Origin: Phascolarctobacterium sp.
GTDB lineage: Bacteria > Bacillota > Negativicutes > Acidaminococcales > Acidaminococcaceae
Length of the DNA stretch: 64,000 bases
Assembly (NCBI GenBank): GCA_020024105.1
Contig: JAHHUH010000008.1
Location: forward strand, 17,706 to 81,705
Reading direction: 5' to 3'
The position numbers were made by a program, and so were the translations under genes. The notes below the pieces were generated by a model. That model did no database searches. It was not told the DNA's origin and saw only the letters and a list, made by a program, of their open reading frames with translations. Positions 54,960 to 63,930 of the stretch are shown piece after piece (the stretch's first letter is position 1; the number at the start of each line of letters is the position of its first letter).

Positions 54960-55128
54960 ATCTTCTGTCCATCGCAGTTTTGTATTAGAACAAATTAGGA
55001 CGGTATTCTGGCTTGGCTTCACTGCCTATTTCGCCTTCCCAGTTTCCCAGTGGCCTTGTGAAATAAGCTCTGCCTTACAGCGGCGGGACCGCATCGGATT
55101 TACACCGATTTATCTATCAATTACTACT
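54960..55128 (-). promoter_or_regulatory. Cobalamin riboswitch 1
   Basis: Minus-strand aptamer upstream of receptor 1. It shows ATCGGTGTAAATCCGATGCGG-type P3 helix, GGTCCCGCCGCTGTAA, then GCCACTGG-GAAA-CTGGGAAGG (B12-box region), AAGCCAGAATACC, and further along AACTGCGATGGACAG shared by all three copies. Adenosylcobalamin binding should favour a terminator and switch the receptor off. A TTGACG (55205-55200) with a poor -10 lies upstream, with AT-rich GATATTGATATTATAT between that may be a Fur-like site. Confidence 0.92.
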
Positions 55129-55205
55129 ATAAGCCTAATTTATTATCATATTTTGATATTGATATTATATGTATAATTTACATCAATTTTAGCATTTATC
55201 GTCAA

Positions 55206-55385
55206 GAAGATGAAGCATTTTCGGCTTCATAGAAGAGGATAACCGTTCTGTAGTTTAAAGAAAATCCAAGTATTCTTAGGATTAAAGCACATTTCTACCC
55301 TTTTCTTTTTCTAGGGATAGTCAAGGTTCATCACTTATAAAAAGAGAGACATCTCGGATTTCTTTCAGAAATATATATGTACTTA
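55206..55385. other. Gene-free AT-rich spacer
   Basis: No gene, promoter or clear terminator between the receptor 1 riboswitch and the end of receptor 2. A short hairpin (ATTTC-TGAAA-GAAAT) downstream of receptor 2 is too weak to call. Confidence 0.35.
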
Positions 55386-57563
55386 TTAGATATCAAAGGA
55401 TGCAGAAAGCATAACTGTTCTCGGTGCGCCAAGAGCTACGGAAGTACCTCTGGAGATCCAGTAATCCTTACCAAAGACGTTATAGCACATTGCGCGTAAG
55501 GTTACCGGAGTTTCGCCCAAATGAGTTGCGTGCTTAAACCCCAGGTCAAAGGTTACGAAAGCAGGAGCGGTAACACCATTATCGTTTACATGGGCAGAGC
55601 TGGTATAGTTTATTTTAGCCAAAGCATTATTTTGGGTATCTACGGCATATTCTACAGCAAAGGTTGCATTCCAGTGCGGAGTACCGGTGGTGTAGCGGCC
55701 TTCTTTAGCTTCATTGCCGGCAGCCAGTTTTTCACGTTTACCATTTAAGTACATGAAGCCACCCATCAGGTTAACCTTTTCAGAAACCTTACCAGTAAGG
55801 TAATATTCAAAGCCCTTGAAGCGGTTTTCACCCTCTTGGGTGTAAAAATAGCCTTCCTCCTTGCTGCCGTCAGCGTTGATGAGGGAGCCTTTTTCCTTGA
55901 TATAGCTTGCCTGGTTCATATCAAAAACAGCAAAGCTGTGCAGAACGTTAGCATTTTCGTATTTCACACCGATTTCGTATTGATGGTTTTTAATAGGTTC
56001 CAGAATTTCTTTGGCATTCAGGTAATCGCCACCAACCTCTACGGGTCTAGTAAAGGATTCAGCATAGCTGGTGTAAATGGAAAGGTTATCTTCCGGAGCA
56101 TAAGCTACTGCAAAGGACGGATTCAGGCAGTCCTTGCTATATTTGTGACCGGAGGAGGAAATCTTTTCAGTATCCTTGTACTGTAAAGCACCGTAAACAG
56201 AAGCTTTACCAAATTCAGCACGGTCAGCCAAAGTCATAGCATAGGCATTTTCTTCACCAAAGCCGACACTGGAAAGATGACCTGCATAAATGGGTTCACC
56301 AGTTATTTCAATACCATCCCACAGGTTGCCTTCAAAATGAGCACCGGCACTATTATTTTTGGAGCCGGTATTAACTGCCTTGCTCTTATATTTGAAGTAG
56401 TCAACAGCAAAGGACAGGGTATTTTTCAGGTTATCGCTTTCGTATGTGTTCATAATGCCCATCTGACCATAGAAGCTCTTGCTTTCGGATTTATAATCAC
56501 GGAAGGCACCGGAAAGCACACCATCATCACCTAAGTTTAAGGAACCGGTATGGGGATCAAGCTTATGTTCTGTATAGTAGCCGTAGCCTAAGTTAGCAAA
56601 AGCATCCCAGGAATCGCTCAATTTCTGGTTATGGTTGATAGTCATCAGATAACCATGATTTTCTTTAATCTGGTCTTCAAAGCTCAAATTTTTAGAACCA
56701 TCAACAGCGTCTACCAGATGACCTTGGGTAATGCTGTTGGCTCTTAACCAACGTTGACCACCTTGGATTTCTCAGTCGAAATAACCGCCAAAGATATTAG
56801 TGGTAGCATGGTCGCCCTTACGGTCAATGTTCACATAAATGCTCTTATCCTTAACATTAGCGTCATCGATGGATAATTCGCCATCCTCATGATGTGCGTT
56901 AACACGTACACCCCATTCACCATCACCAAAGCGATGACCTAAGTCAATATCTTCAGTTAAGGTATCATGGCCGGAGAATTTTTGAGTATAGCGAATCAAA
57001 TCTGCTGCACCAGCTTTTTTGGTAGTTGCATTAAGCAGACCTGCGGGAGCGTCAGTGCCATTGGTACCATTGTTGGAGAAGGAAGCACCGTTTAAAACAG
57101 TGTTCGGACCGGAGATGATATCAACACTTTCCAGGGTATAAGCAGGAATACTTCTAGTTTGGTTGAACAGGTTAGGAATGCCATTTAAATAATAATGAGC
57201 AGCGTTCATGTTTACGCCACGCATGCTAAAGTCAGTGTACATGGGAGAGGGGCTGCCTACGCGGATGGACGGGTTGCTGGAAAGCACACCATTCAAGGGT
57301 TGGTTAGGATCAGCAAAGTTCTCGATAGTATTTTGAGAATAATTTCTTTGGGTAAAGGGTACCTCAATAACAGGAATATCACCTAAGATACCTACCCTAT
57401 TGCTAGCTACCATCATGCCGCCAGGAAGTAAATCCTTTTGGCCTTCAACAACAACTTCATCCATGTTATGCTTCATGGTTTCTGCATTAACATCGGCTTC
57501 AAAGCCTAAGCTGGTACATGCACAGAGCACTGCCATAGCCAATGCGCCTTTTTTCTTCATCAT
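55386..57563 (-). pseudogene. TonB-dependent receptor 2, interrupted by one in-frame TGA
   Basis: Full-length paralogue of receptors 1 and 3 in a single frame, except for TGA at 56774-56772. Before it: signal peptide, EVVVEGQKD box and plug (PFTQRNYSQNTIENFADPNQPLNGVLSSNPSIR, FSMRGVNMNAAHYYLNGIPN). After it the barrel continues directly (EIQGGQRWL...) to the C-terminal PRTVMLSASFDI. In the alignment GYFD-stop-EIQGGQRW, the stop matches His in receptor 1 and Asp in receptor 3. No other lesion is seen, so the mutation is recent, a sequencing error, or read through. The ATG at 57563 follows AGAGGTG. Confidence 0.85.
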
Positions 57564-57670
57564 AGAAAACACCTCTAAAATATATTTTTTTATTCCCCAC
57601 ACTTCTTTCCTAGTTATGAGCGCGGTGGAAGCTAAAAGCTGCTACAGATGGTATCATCGGATGTTAGTGT

Positions 57671-57708
57671 AAAAAAACACCCTTCCTGCCAAAATAGGCA
57701 GAAGGGTG
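57671..57708 (-). terminator. Riboswitch terminator 2
   Basis: CACCCTTCCTGCC (57678-57690) pairs with GGCAGAAGGGTG (57697-57708) with one bulge; the minus strand then reads seven T. Strong intrinsic terminator between aptamer and receptor 2. Confidence 0.9.
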
Positions 57709-57731
57709 CACCAAAGCAAATTTCTACACTT

Positions 57732-57895
57732 TCCTGTCCATCGCAGTTAGCATGTAATAAAAAATTAAGCAGTTCTTCTGGCTCTGCGTCATCGCTTGCT
57801 CCGTCTTCCCGGCTTCCCAGTGACATAGTGGAGTCTGCTCAGCATTACAGCGGCGGGACCGCATCGGCTTTTACCGATTTATCTTTTAAGCAGTT
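57732..57895 (-). promoter_or_regulatory. Cobalamin riboswitch 2
   Basis: Aptamer upstream of the interrupted receptor 2, with AATCGGTAAAAGCCGATGCGG, GGTCCCGCCGCTGTAA, TCACTGGGAAGCCGGGAAG, GAGCCAGAAGAACTGC and the shared AACTGCGATGGACAG. With its consensus promoter and T-run terminator it is complete although its gene is broken. Confidence 0.92.
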
Positions 57896-57960
57896 TTACC
57901 TGCACTTAATTTTATTTATTTGATTTTTCTTTTACACATAAGCTATCTTATTACAGTGTG

Positions 57961-57989
57961 ATTGTAACAAGTTTAACAAAAACTGTCAA
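57961..57989 (-). promoter_or_regulatory. Promoter of riboswitch 2/receptor 2
   Basis: Minus strand TTGACA (57989-57984), exactly 17 bases, TACAAT (57966-57961); the transcript starts about 60 bases before the aptamer. Confidence 0.85.
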
Positions 57990-58211
57990 GCTATTCTATT
58001 GCTAATAATTTTAAAGAAGATATTATCTGCTCTAAAAATTGTTTTAACTTAATGAGAGCTAAGTGCGTACTTTTCTCTTTTTCCTATAGCTATAGGTTAA
58101 ATAGCATGGATTAATTTTAATTATTAGATAAAAACGATTATCTTTGATAGGTATTTAAACAGCAGTTACCTCTAAAATGACTATTTAAGTTTAATGCATG
58201 GCGACATAAGT
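57990..58211. other. Gene-free AT-rich spacer with a Fur-like inverted repeat
   Basis: About 220 bases without a gene between the permease remnant and receptor 2. It contains GATAA-aaacga-TTATC (58,126-58,142 region), an inverted repeat like half of a Fur or related metalloregulator box. Nothing else stands out. Confidence 0.35.
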
Positions 58212-59208
58212 TCATATACCGGGCAGCTCCTTGCGCAGCTGGATATTTTTATAGCCCTCCTGGATGATGATTTTACCAAGCGTATCAGAAACAAGTAACA
58301 GAACTGCACCTAAGAGCCCGGTAAAGGGTAAATAAAAGCGGTGGTTATTACCTATGATAAAGCGGGCCATATGGGGCGCAATTAATCCGACAAAGCCGAT
58401 AATACCGGTAAAGCTGATAATCGTGGAGGTCATCAAGACCGTAAGCAGACCGGCAATGGTCCTAATTTTTTCTGGATTGATACCCAGGCTCCGCAGCATC
58501 TCATCATTATTAGTAGCTATGGCATTGAGGGGCAGACAATAAAGCATCATAAGCAACCCACCTAGGAAAACGATTATCATGGTCAAGCCCACCCCTTCCC
58601 AATTAGCACGATTAAAGGAGCCGAAGGTCCATTGGACCACCGCTTCCAGATTGTGCTCCTTGGCAAAAATTCAATGGTTGCCGTCATCGCACTAAATAAA
58701 TAGTTAAGGGCAATACCGACTAGGATTAAAGAGTTGGGAGTAATCCCTATCTTTTTTGAAACACCATATACAATCAGGCCATAAAAGCACTGGAGATAAT
58801 ACCCAGCTCACTACGAAAGAAGAATCCTTGACCAAATACAATGCAGACAGAAGCACCTAGGGCTGCTGCCGAGGAAATACCCAAAGTAAAGGGACTAACC
58901 AGATAGTTACGGGTAATGGACTGCATCGCAGCACCGGAAAGGGCTAGACCGATACCTGCAAGAATAGCCAGCAGAATCCTTGGCATGCGCAGCAGGAGAA
59001 TAATCTTATTAACGTCTACATGCTCCCCCTCGTTGAGAGTACTGGCAAAATATTTCTCTATGGCAATAAAGATCTACTCCCACCCCACTCCTTCCATACC
59101 GATGGTAGTGAAGGAGTAGCCTAAAATAAGCGTAAACAGCAGTAAGGTTATAATATAAAGATATTTACGTTTTTGCTGCTGTCGGTAATATACCTGTAAA
59201 TATTCCAT
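58212..59208 (-). pseudogene. FecCD/BtuC-type ABC permease, multiply disrupted
   Basis: Second permease of the metal-chelate/corrinoid importer. From the ATG at 59208 (MEYLQVYYRQQQKRKYLY...) there is an in-frame TAG at 59076-59074, a one-base loss near 58776 (after SSAFMA, before LIVYGVSKKIGITPNSLILVGIALNY) and another in a T-run near 58668 (before AKEHNLEAVVQWTFGSFN). The C-terminus (KELPGI) stops short of the usual FecCD end. Conserved FecCD segments are otherwise easy to read (MPRILLAILAGIGLALSGAAMQ, GFVGLIAPHMARFIIG). Clearly non-functional. The nearby intact permease may form homodimers instead. Confidence 0.88.
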
Positions 59209-59282
59209 CCACCAAGCCTCCTTAGGACTAACTATTTTTCACGCTTGCACTATTATTCAGAGTAACTAAAGCAAGCTCCAGC

Positions 59283-60332
59283 CTAGTCAGTAGCACCGAA
59301 GCTGTAGGAATGCTTTAGCATCAAATACAAAAAGAAAGGCGCTCCCACCATGGAAATCAGCATACCAATGGGCAGCTCGGAGTTTGGCATAACGACGCGA
59401 CAGAGAGTATCTGCCCAAAGCATGAAGATTGCGCCGAATAGAGCGGATGTAGGAATCAAGGCCTTATGATCCGTACCCAACAGCATGCGCATAATATGAG
59501 GAATGATTAATCCTACAAAGCCAATCATTCCGGCAGCATATACGGCAAAGCCTACGATGATGGAACTGACGATTAAATACCTTTGTTTGTATCCATTAAT
59601 ATTATAGCCCAGGGTAATGGCGGATTCATCCCCTAAAAGCATCAGGTTGAGAATACGGGCCTGGGACCAGAAAAAAGCTATGCAGATGCATATTAAAGGA
59701 AAAATCAAAGCAATAGTACTCCATTTGGCCCCGGCCATACTACCCATCATCCAATATGTAATGGAATGCATACCCTCCACATTACTGGAGGTATAAATAA
59801 TAAAGTTGGAAAAGGCAGAGCAAATAGCACTAAGGACCAGACCGGAAAGAAGTAGCTTAATGGAGGTAGCCTGTCCCCCAATATTAGCAACTAGGAGTAC
59901 CAACATGGATACGGTAAAGGCACCTAAAAAAGCAGCAATACCAATGAAATTCTCTCCTAAAGTCACCCCTACACCCAAAAGAATGGCTGATGTAGAACCC
60001 AGGGAAGCACCGGAGGAAACGCCTAAAATATAGGGGTCTGCCAAGGGATTCTTCACAATGGCCTGCATGATAATACCGGAAATAGCTAAGCCTGCGCCAA
60101 TACAGATGGCCAGCACAATACGGGGCAGACGTAAAATCCACACAATATCGTGAACCGGATCTACGGTACCGTAAATAAAGGCCTCTTCCATAAAGAACTC
60201 ATTGACTACAGTCTTGATAATCACCCAGGGAGACAGGTCCGCTGCTCCCACTAATAGGGCCATAACGCTGGACGCCAAAAGAACCACCAGCAGTAGCCCG
60301 ATAATAATTTGTAATTTTATTCTTTTGAACAT
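59283..60332 (-). CDS. FecCD/BtuC-type ABC transporter permease
   Basis: Inner-membrane permease, about 349 residues and ten hydrophobic segments. FecCD family motifs are present: LRLPRIVLAICIGAGLAISGIIMQAIVKNPLADPYILGVSSGASLG, MIGFVGLIIPHIMRMLLGTDH and ELPIGMLISMVGAPFFLYLML. Substrates of the family are ferric siderophores, haem or cobalamin; the riboswitch context favours corrinoids. The ATG at 60332 is chosen because an in-frame GTG at 60359 would run into the binding-protein gene. No ATPase (FecE/BtuD) gene lies nearby. Confidence 0.88.
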   Translation of the reverse strand: MFKRIKLQIIIGLLLVVLLASSVMALLVGAADLSPWVIIKTVVNEFFMEEAFIYGTVDPVHDIVWILRLPRIVLAICIGAGLAISGIIMQAIVKNPLADPYILGVSSGASLGSTSAILLGVGVTLGENFIGIAAFLGAFTVSMLVLLVANIGGQATSIKLLLSGLVLSAICSAFSNFIIYTSSNVEGMHSITYWMMGSMAGAKWSTIALIFPLICICIAFFWSQARILNLMLLGDESAITLGYNINGYKQRYLIVSSIIVGFAVYAAGMIGFVGLIIPHIMRMLLGTDHKALIPTSALFGAIFMLWADTLCRVVMPNSELPIGMLISMVGAPFFLYLMLKHSYSFGATD

Positions 60333-60345
60333 CTTTTCACACTTT

Positions 60346-61371
60346 CTATTGACTAGCACTGTACAAATCCGGATACATCCCCTCAGCTACACGGCGAATG
60401 CCTTCATCCAGACGGGTTGCACTATAGTTAACGGCATATAGGGGTAGTACATACACACGATGCTGCTTAACTGCCTTCATGCTTTGTAGGGCACGGTCGT
60501 CTAGAACCTTAGTGGCCAAGTTACCTAAATTATGGTATTCCCATTCTGTACCCACTACGAAAATAATCTCCGGATCCAGCTCAATTAAATGTTCTGCCCC
60601 GATGAAGGTATCTGTAGGCAAGCGTAGCTGACCATTCAGGGTAGTGACAATATCTGCTTGTAGAGAATTGGCACCCCAATTTTTAATCTTACTGCCCATG
60701 AACTGTATAATCATTACTTGGGGCTTGCGCTCCGGGTCTACCTTTTCTAGTACATAGTCAATCTCCCGCTGGATATTACCTATAACCTGCTCAGCTCTAG
60801 ATTCCACATGGAAAATTTTACCTAAATCACGAATGAATCTATATTCTTCAGCAATGGTCCTATATGGTACCAAATGGCTGGGCATTTCACTTACATAGGT
60901 ATTGACATGGCGTTCATGCCAAAAATCTGTACGACCAAGACCTCTTTTACTAAAGGCAGAAGACCAGCAGGTAATGATAAAGTCTGGGTCCATAGTCAGC
61001 GCAGTTTCACATTTAAAAAGCCTAAAATCTCTATAGGGAATTTTACGATAGGCCTCCCTGTATTCAGACTTCAAATAGACCTCGTCTGGTAAGCCCAGGG
61101 CAGCAACAATTTTATCTTCTAGCCCTAAGGCTAGCATGGTTTCAATAGAGCTTTGCCAAACAGCAATAACTCTTTGAGGTTCCTGATAAAAGGTTTCCTC
61201 ATAGGGCTGTGAGTTGGAATTGTAGGTCATGACAATTACAGGATAATGGCCGGTATTTTCATTTACACGGCCAGCCTGACCTGTATAAGGTTCTTGTTCA
61301 AAGGTTATGAGGCAGAACAAACCTAAAATAATCACCACTATTACTAAAAATCCCACTGTATTTTTCTTCAT
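60346..61371 (-). CDS. Periplasmic/lipid-free ABC substrate-binding protein (BtuF/FepB-like)
   Basis: About 341 residues starting at MKKNTVGFLVIVVIILGLFCLITF, a hydrophobic N-terminal anchor rather than a clear lipobox. The class III binding-protein fold is shown by QRVIAVWQSSIETMLALGLEDKIVAALG, ...LTMDPDFIITCWSS, EAEQ-type spacer helix region and HLIELDPEIIFVVGT, with the C-terminal YSATRLDEGIRRVAEGMYPD typical of Fe3+-siderophore/cobalamin binders. Upstream is the receptor 3 gene (72 bases), separated by a hairpin; downstream is the intact permease. Ligand inferred as a corrinoid or metallophore. Confidence 0.83.
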   Translation of the reverse strand: MKKNTVGFLVIVVIILGLFCLITFEQEPYTGQAGRVNENTGHYPVIVMTYNSNSQPYEETFYQEPQRVIAVWQSSIETMLALGLEDKIVAALGLPDEVYLKSEYREAYRKIPYRDFRLFKCETALTMDPDFIITCWSSAFSKRGLGRTDFWHERHVNTYVSEMPSHLVPYRTIAEEYRFIRDLGKIFHVESRAEQVIGNIQREIDYVLEKVDPERKPQVMIIQFMGSKIKNWGANSLQADIVTTLNGQLRLPTDTFIGAEHLIELDPEIIFVVGTEWEYHNLGNLATKVLDDRALQSMKAVKQHRVYVLPLYAVNYSATRLDEGIRRVAEGMYPDLYSASQ

Positions 61372-61384
61372 ATAATACCTATTA

Positions 61385-61422
61385 TAGTAAAATGTGACCT
61401 GCATAATACAGGTCACATTTAC
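61385..61422 (-). terminator. Hairpin between receptor 3 and the binding-protein gene
   Basis: AAATGTGACCTG and CAGGTCACATTT form a 12-base-pair hairpin with a short loop; the minus strand continues TTTTA. Probably a partial terminator that lowers expression of the importer genes relative to the receptor. Confidence 0.7.
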
Positions 61423-61443
61423 ATCATAAAAACAATTTATAAA

Positions 61444-63612
61444 TTATAATTCAAACTCTGCAGAAAGCATGAAAGTTCTGGGGTTGGAAAGGATCAGGTT
61501 ATCACCGCCAGCCAAAGGTTCCCAATATGCTTTATCAAAAGCATTGTAGAGCATTGCATTAAAGGTAACCGGAGTATTATTAATTTGGGTTCTGTATTTA
61601 GCACCCAGGTCTACAGTGAAGTAGGAGGGCAATTTATACATTTCGTTTTTAATGGTGAAGCTACCGCTGTAAATACCTCGAACAATTAAGGACCAGTCTT
61701 CATCCGGGCTATATTCTAAAGCAGTTACACCACTCCAACGAGGAATGCCGTTCTTTCTAATGCCATCATATTTGCCACCAGTGGACTTATCAGTCTCAGA
61801 TTTGGTATAGAGTACACCACCCATAACATTCCATTTTTCGCTCAGTTTGCCAAAGACTGAAAGGTCAAAGCCCTTATAGTCCACTTCACCATCAGTAGTT
61901 TTTTGGTAAAGGTTTTCCTTGCCTGCTACAGGAATGTCCATAGTATTTTCTTTAACAGTATCAAAAAAGGCTAGGCTAATTGCCAGATTGTTGGTTACAT
62001 ATTTCACACCTATTTCGTCCTGTTTAGTCTTTGTCGGATTCAGGATATCGCCATCGTTAACATATTTGGATCCAGAAACCCTAGATCCCTTGCCGAAGCT
62101 TTCAGAGTGGCTAGCATATACGGACAGATTATCATTGGGCTTATAAACCAAAGCGTACAACGGGCTAATGTCGTCAGATTTAGTTATGGTTTTGCCAATG
62201 TTAGCAGTCTTATCAGCATTACGCTTATAAGAGGTAATATCCGCTTTTTGTTTAATCAAGCCAGCCATAATATCGAATTTACCTACCTTCATGGTATCCA
62301 CAAATTTGTAGCTAGTATATTCGGATTTAGAGGAAATAAAGGGAGATACACCGGGAAATTTAGGAATAGAGTTAGGCTCGGAGGTAATACCATCCTGCAA
62401 ATTACCTTCGATTTTCTCATCCAGCATGTATCTTACAGAGTTATAGCTCTTGCCCCAAAATTTATCAGCAGCTAAAACTAGGTTATGCTCTACCTCACCA
62501 GTTTGTACCTTGCCCTTAGTACCGATTTGCAAGGAGCGGTTATCTGCCTTGAAGGGATAGAGCGCGATGAAGTCGTCAAAGCTACCGTCCTTATGGATGG
62601 TATAGCGCCAATCACTATTGGAATTATTATAAACATCATAGCGACCATAGCCAGCGTTCACAAAGGCTGACCAATCCTCACTGATTTTTTGTTCGTGATT
62701 TAGAGTCATAATCCATTTATCGGCTTGCCATTTCATAGCATCAAAGCCATAATTTTTGTGGATATCTGGAGCCTTGGGAGTAAATCCCAGGTTGGAGTCA
62801 AAGGTGAACCATCGTAAGCTGTTCTTCACAGTATCGTCAACATAGCCCATGAGGATATTTGTATTGCTCTTAGCATCCTTATAGTCCACATTAATGAAAA
62901 TGTTCTTTTGTTCCTTTTCCTCATCAGGTATAGCCGTTTCACCAGATTTATTGAGAGCATTAATGCGTATGCCCCATTTCTTGGAATCGCCAAAGCGATG
63001 GCTCATATCGATAGTTTCGGTCATAGCGCCCCTACCGGAGAAGGTTACGCCCACCTTGGCCAAATCGTTTTCAGGAGCCTTAGCGGATACCATATTAACA
63101 AAGCCGCCTGCAGATTCGGAAGAGGTGGCAACATTGGTGGTCATAGCCGGACCAGCAGTTACATCTACACGACCGACATAGTTAATGGGAGTAGATCCTT
63201 GAGCAAAAAGTCCGGGAATACCATTCAAATAAATTTGGTAGCCATTGAGGTTCATACCACGAATGGAAAAATCGTCATAGAAGTTGGTACCGGTGCTTCT
63301 AACAGAGGGGTTGTTAGCTAAAACACTGGTCAGAGGCTGAGTAGGGTCGCTGAAGGCCTTAATGGTCTTTTCGGTAAAGGAGACTACAGTAAAGGGAGTG
63401 TCCTGGACACTTTGTACACCCATTACACCATTGCTGTAGGCATCATTAATATTACCACCAGCCATGGGCTGGGGAGTTCTAGCGCCTTCAATAATAACTT
63501 CATTCATATCGTGTTTCATTGCTGCTTCTGCACTTACGTTAGCAACATAACTGACGCTGGCAACGGCACAGAGCAGACCTGCTGCCATTACTTTTTTCTT
63601 ACTATTATCCAT
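61444..63612 (-). CDS. TonB-dependent outer-membrane receptor 3
   Basis: 722-residue paralogue of receptors 1 and 2: signal peptide (MDNSKKKVMAAGLLCAVASVSYVANVSA), EVIIEGART box, plug (PFTVVSFTEKTIKAFSDPTQPLTSVLANNPSVR, FSIRGMNLNGYQIYLNGIPGLF, GGFVNMVSAKAP) and barrel ending NPRTFMLSAEFEL. Likely corrinoid uptake, by riboswitch control and by the BtuCF-like genes following on the same strand. GAGGTG precedes the ATG at 63612. Confidence 0.9.
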   Translation of the reverse strand: MDNSKKKVMAAGLLCAVASVSYVANVSAEAAMKHDMNEVIIEGARTPQPMAGGNINDAYSNGVMGVQSVQDTPFTVVSFTEKTIKAFSDPTQPLTSVLANNPSVRSTGTNFYDDFSIRGMNLNGYQIYLNGIPGLFAQGSTPINYVGRVDVTAGPAMTTNVATSSESAGGFVNMVSAKAPENDLAKVGVTFSGRGAMTETIDMSHRFGDSKKWGIRINALNKSGETAIPDEEKEQKNIFINVDYKDAKSNTNILMGYVDDTVKNSLRWFTFDSNLGFTPKAPDIHKNYGFDAMKWQADKWIMTLNHEQKISEDWSAFVNAGYGRYDVYNNSNSDWRYTIHKDGSFDDFIALYPFKADNRSLQIGTKGKVQTGEVEHNLVLAADKFWGKSYNSVRYMLDEKIEGNLQDGITSEPNSIPKFPGVSPFISSKSEYTSYKFVDTMKVGKFDIMAGLIKQKADITSYKRNADKTANIGKTITKSDDISPLYALVYKPNDNLSVYASHSESFGKGSRVSGSKYVNDGDILNPTKTKQDEIGVKYVTNNLAISLAFFDTVKENTMDIPVAGKENLYQKTTDGEVDYKGFDLSVFGKLSEKWNVMGGVLYTKSETDKSTGGKYDGIRKNGIPRWSGVTALEYSPDEDWSLIVRGIYSGSFTIKNEMYKLPSYFTVDLGAKYRTQINNTPVTFNAMLYNAFDKAYWEPLAGGDNLILSNPRTFMLSAEFEL

Positions 63613-63648
63613 TAGTACAACACCTCATAACTATATTTTTTATTTTTC

Positions 63649-63680
63649 TGACCGAGCGGACCGAGTTTCGCGTGTCAAAA
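63649..63680 (-). repeat. Conserved leader element, copy 2
   Basis: GACCGAGC-gga-CCGAGTTTCGCGTGTC on the top strand, differing from copy 1 (54834-54862) almost only in the central three bases. On the minus strand it contains two CTCGGTC repeats. Confidence 0.6.
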
Positions 63681-63709
63681 AAAGTAAAGGCTGCCTTTAT
63701 GTATTTTAT

Positions 63710-63751
63710 CCAAAAAGAAAAGCACTTTTCTGCAAATAAGCAGAAAAGTGC
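63710..63751 (-). terminator. Riboswitch terminator 3
   Basis: GCACTTTTCTG (63722-63732) pairs perfectly with CAGAAAAGTGC (63741-63751), followed on the minus strand by TTTTCTTTTT. Confidence 0.92.
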
Positions 63752-63774
63752 CTGTAAAACTCTACATACTTCCC

Positions 63775-63930
63775 TGTCCATCGCAGTTCATAAGTATCAA
63801 CAATCTAGGCAGGTCTTCTGGCTCAGCATCCTCGTTAACTCCGTCTTCCCAGTTTCCCAGTGACCTTATGGAGCAACTCAGCTTAACAGCAGCGGGACTG
63901 CATCGGATTTACACCGATTTCCCTTTTAAG
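63775..63930 (-). promoter_or_regulatory. Cobalamin riboswitch 3
   Basis: Aptamer upstream of receptor 3 with AAATCGGTGTAAATCCGATGC, AGTCCCGCTGCTGTTAAGC, GGTCACTGGGAAACTGGGAAG, GAGCCAGAAGACCTGCC and AACTGCGATGGACAG. A strong terminator follows. Upstream promoter elements are weak or beyond the window; TTGATAATCAA (about 63,978-63,988) may be a Fur-like half site. Confidence 0.92.

Noticed and set aside
56772-56774. TGA in receptor 2 as a selenocysteine codon
   Set aside because: Paralogues have His or Asp at this position, no catalytic Cys/Sec is expected in a TonB-dependent receptor barrel, and I saw no convincing SECIS hairpin just downstream.
58774-58986. Small intact membrane protein of 70 residues
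   Set aside because: It is one in-frame piece of the disrupted FecCD permease, flanked by the missing parts in other frames.
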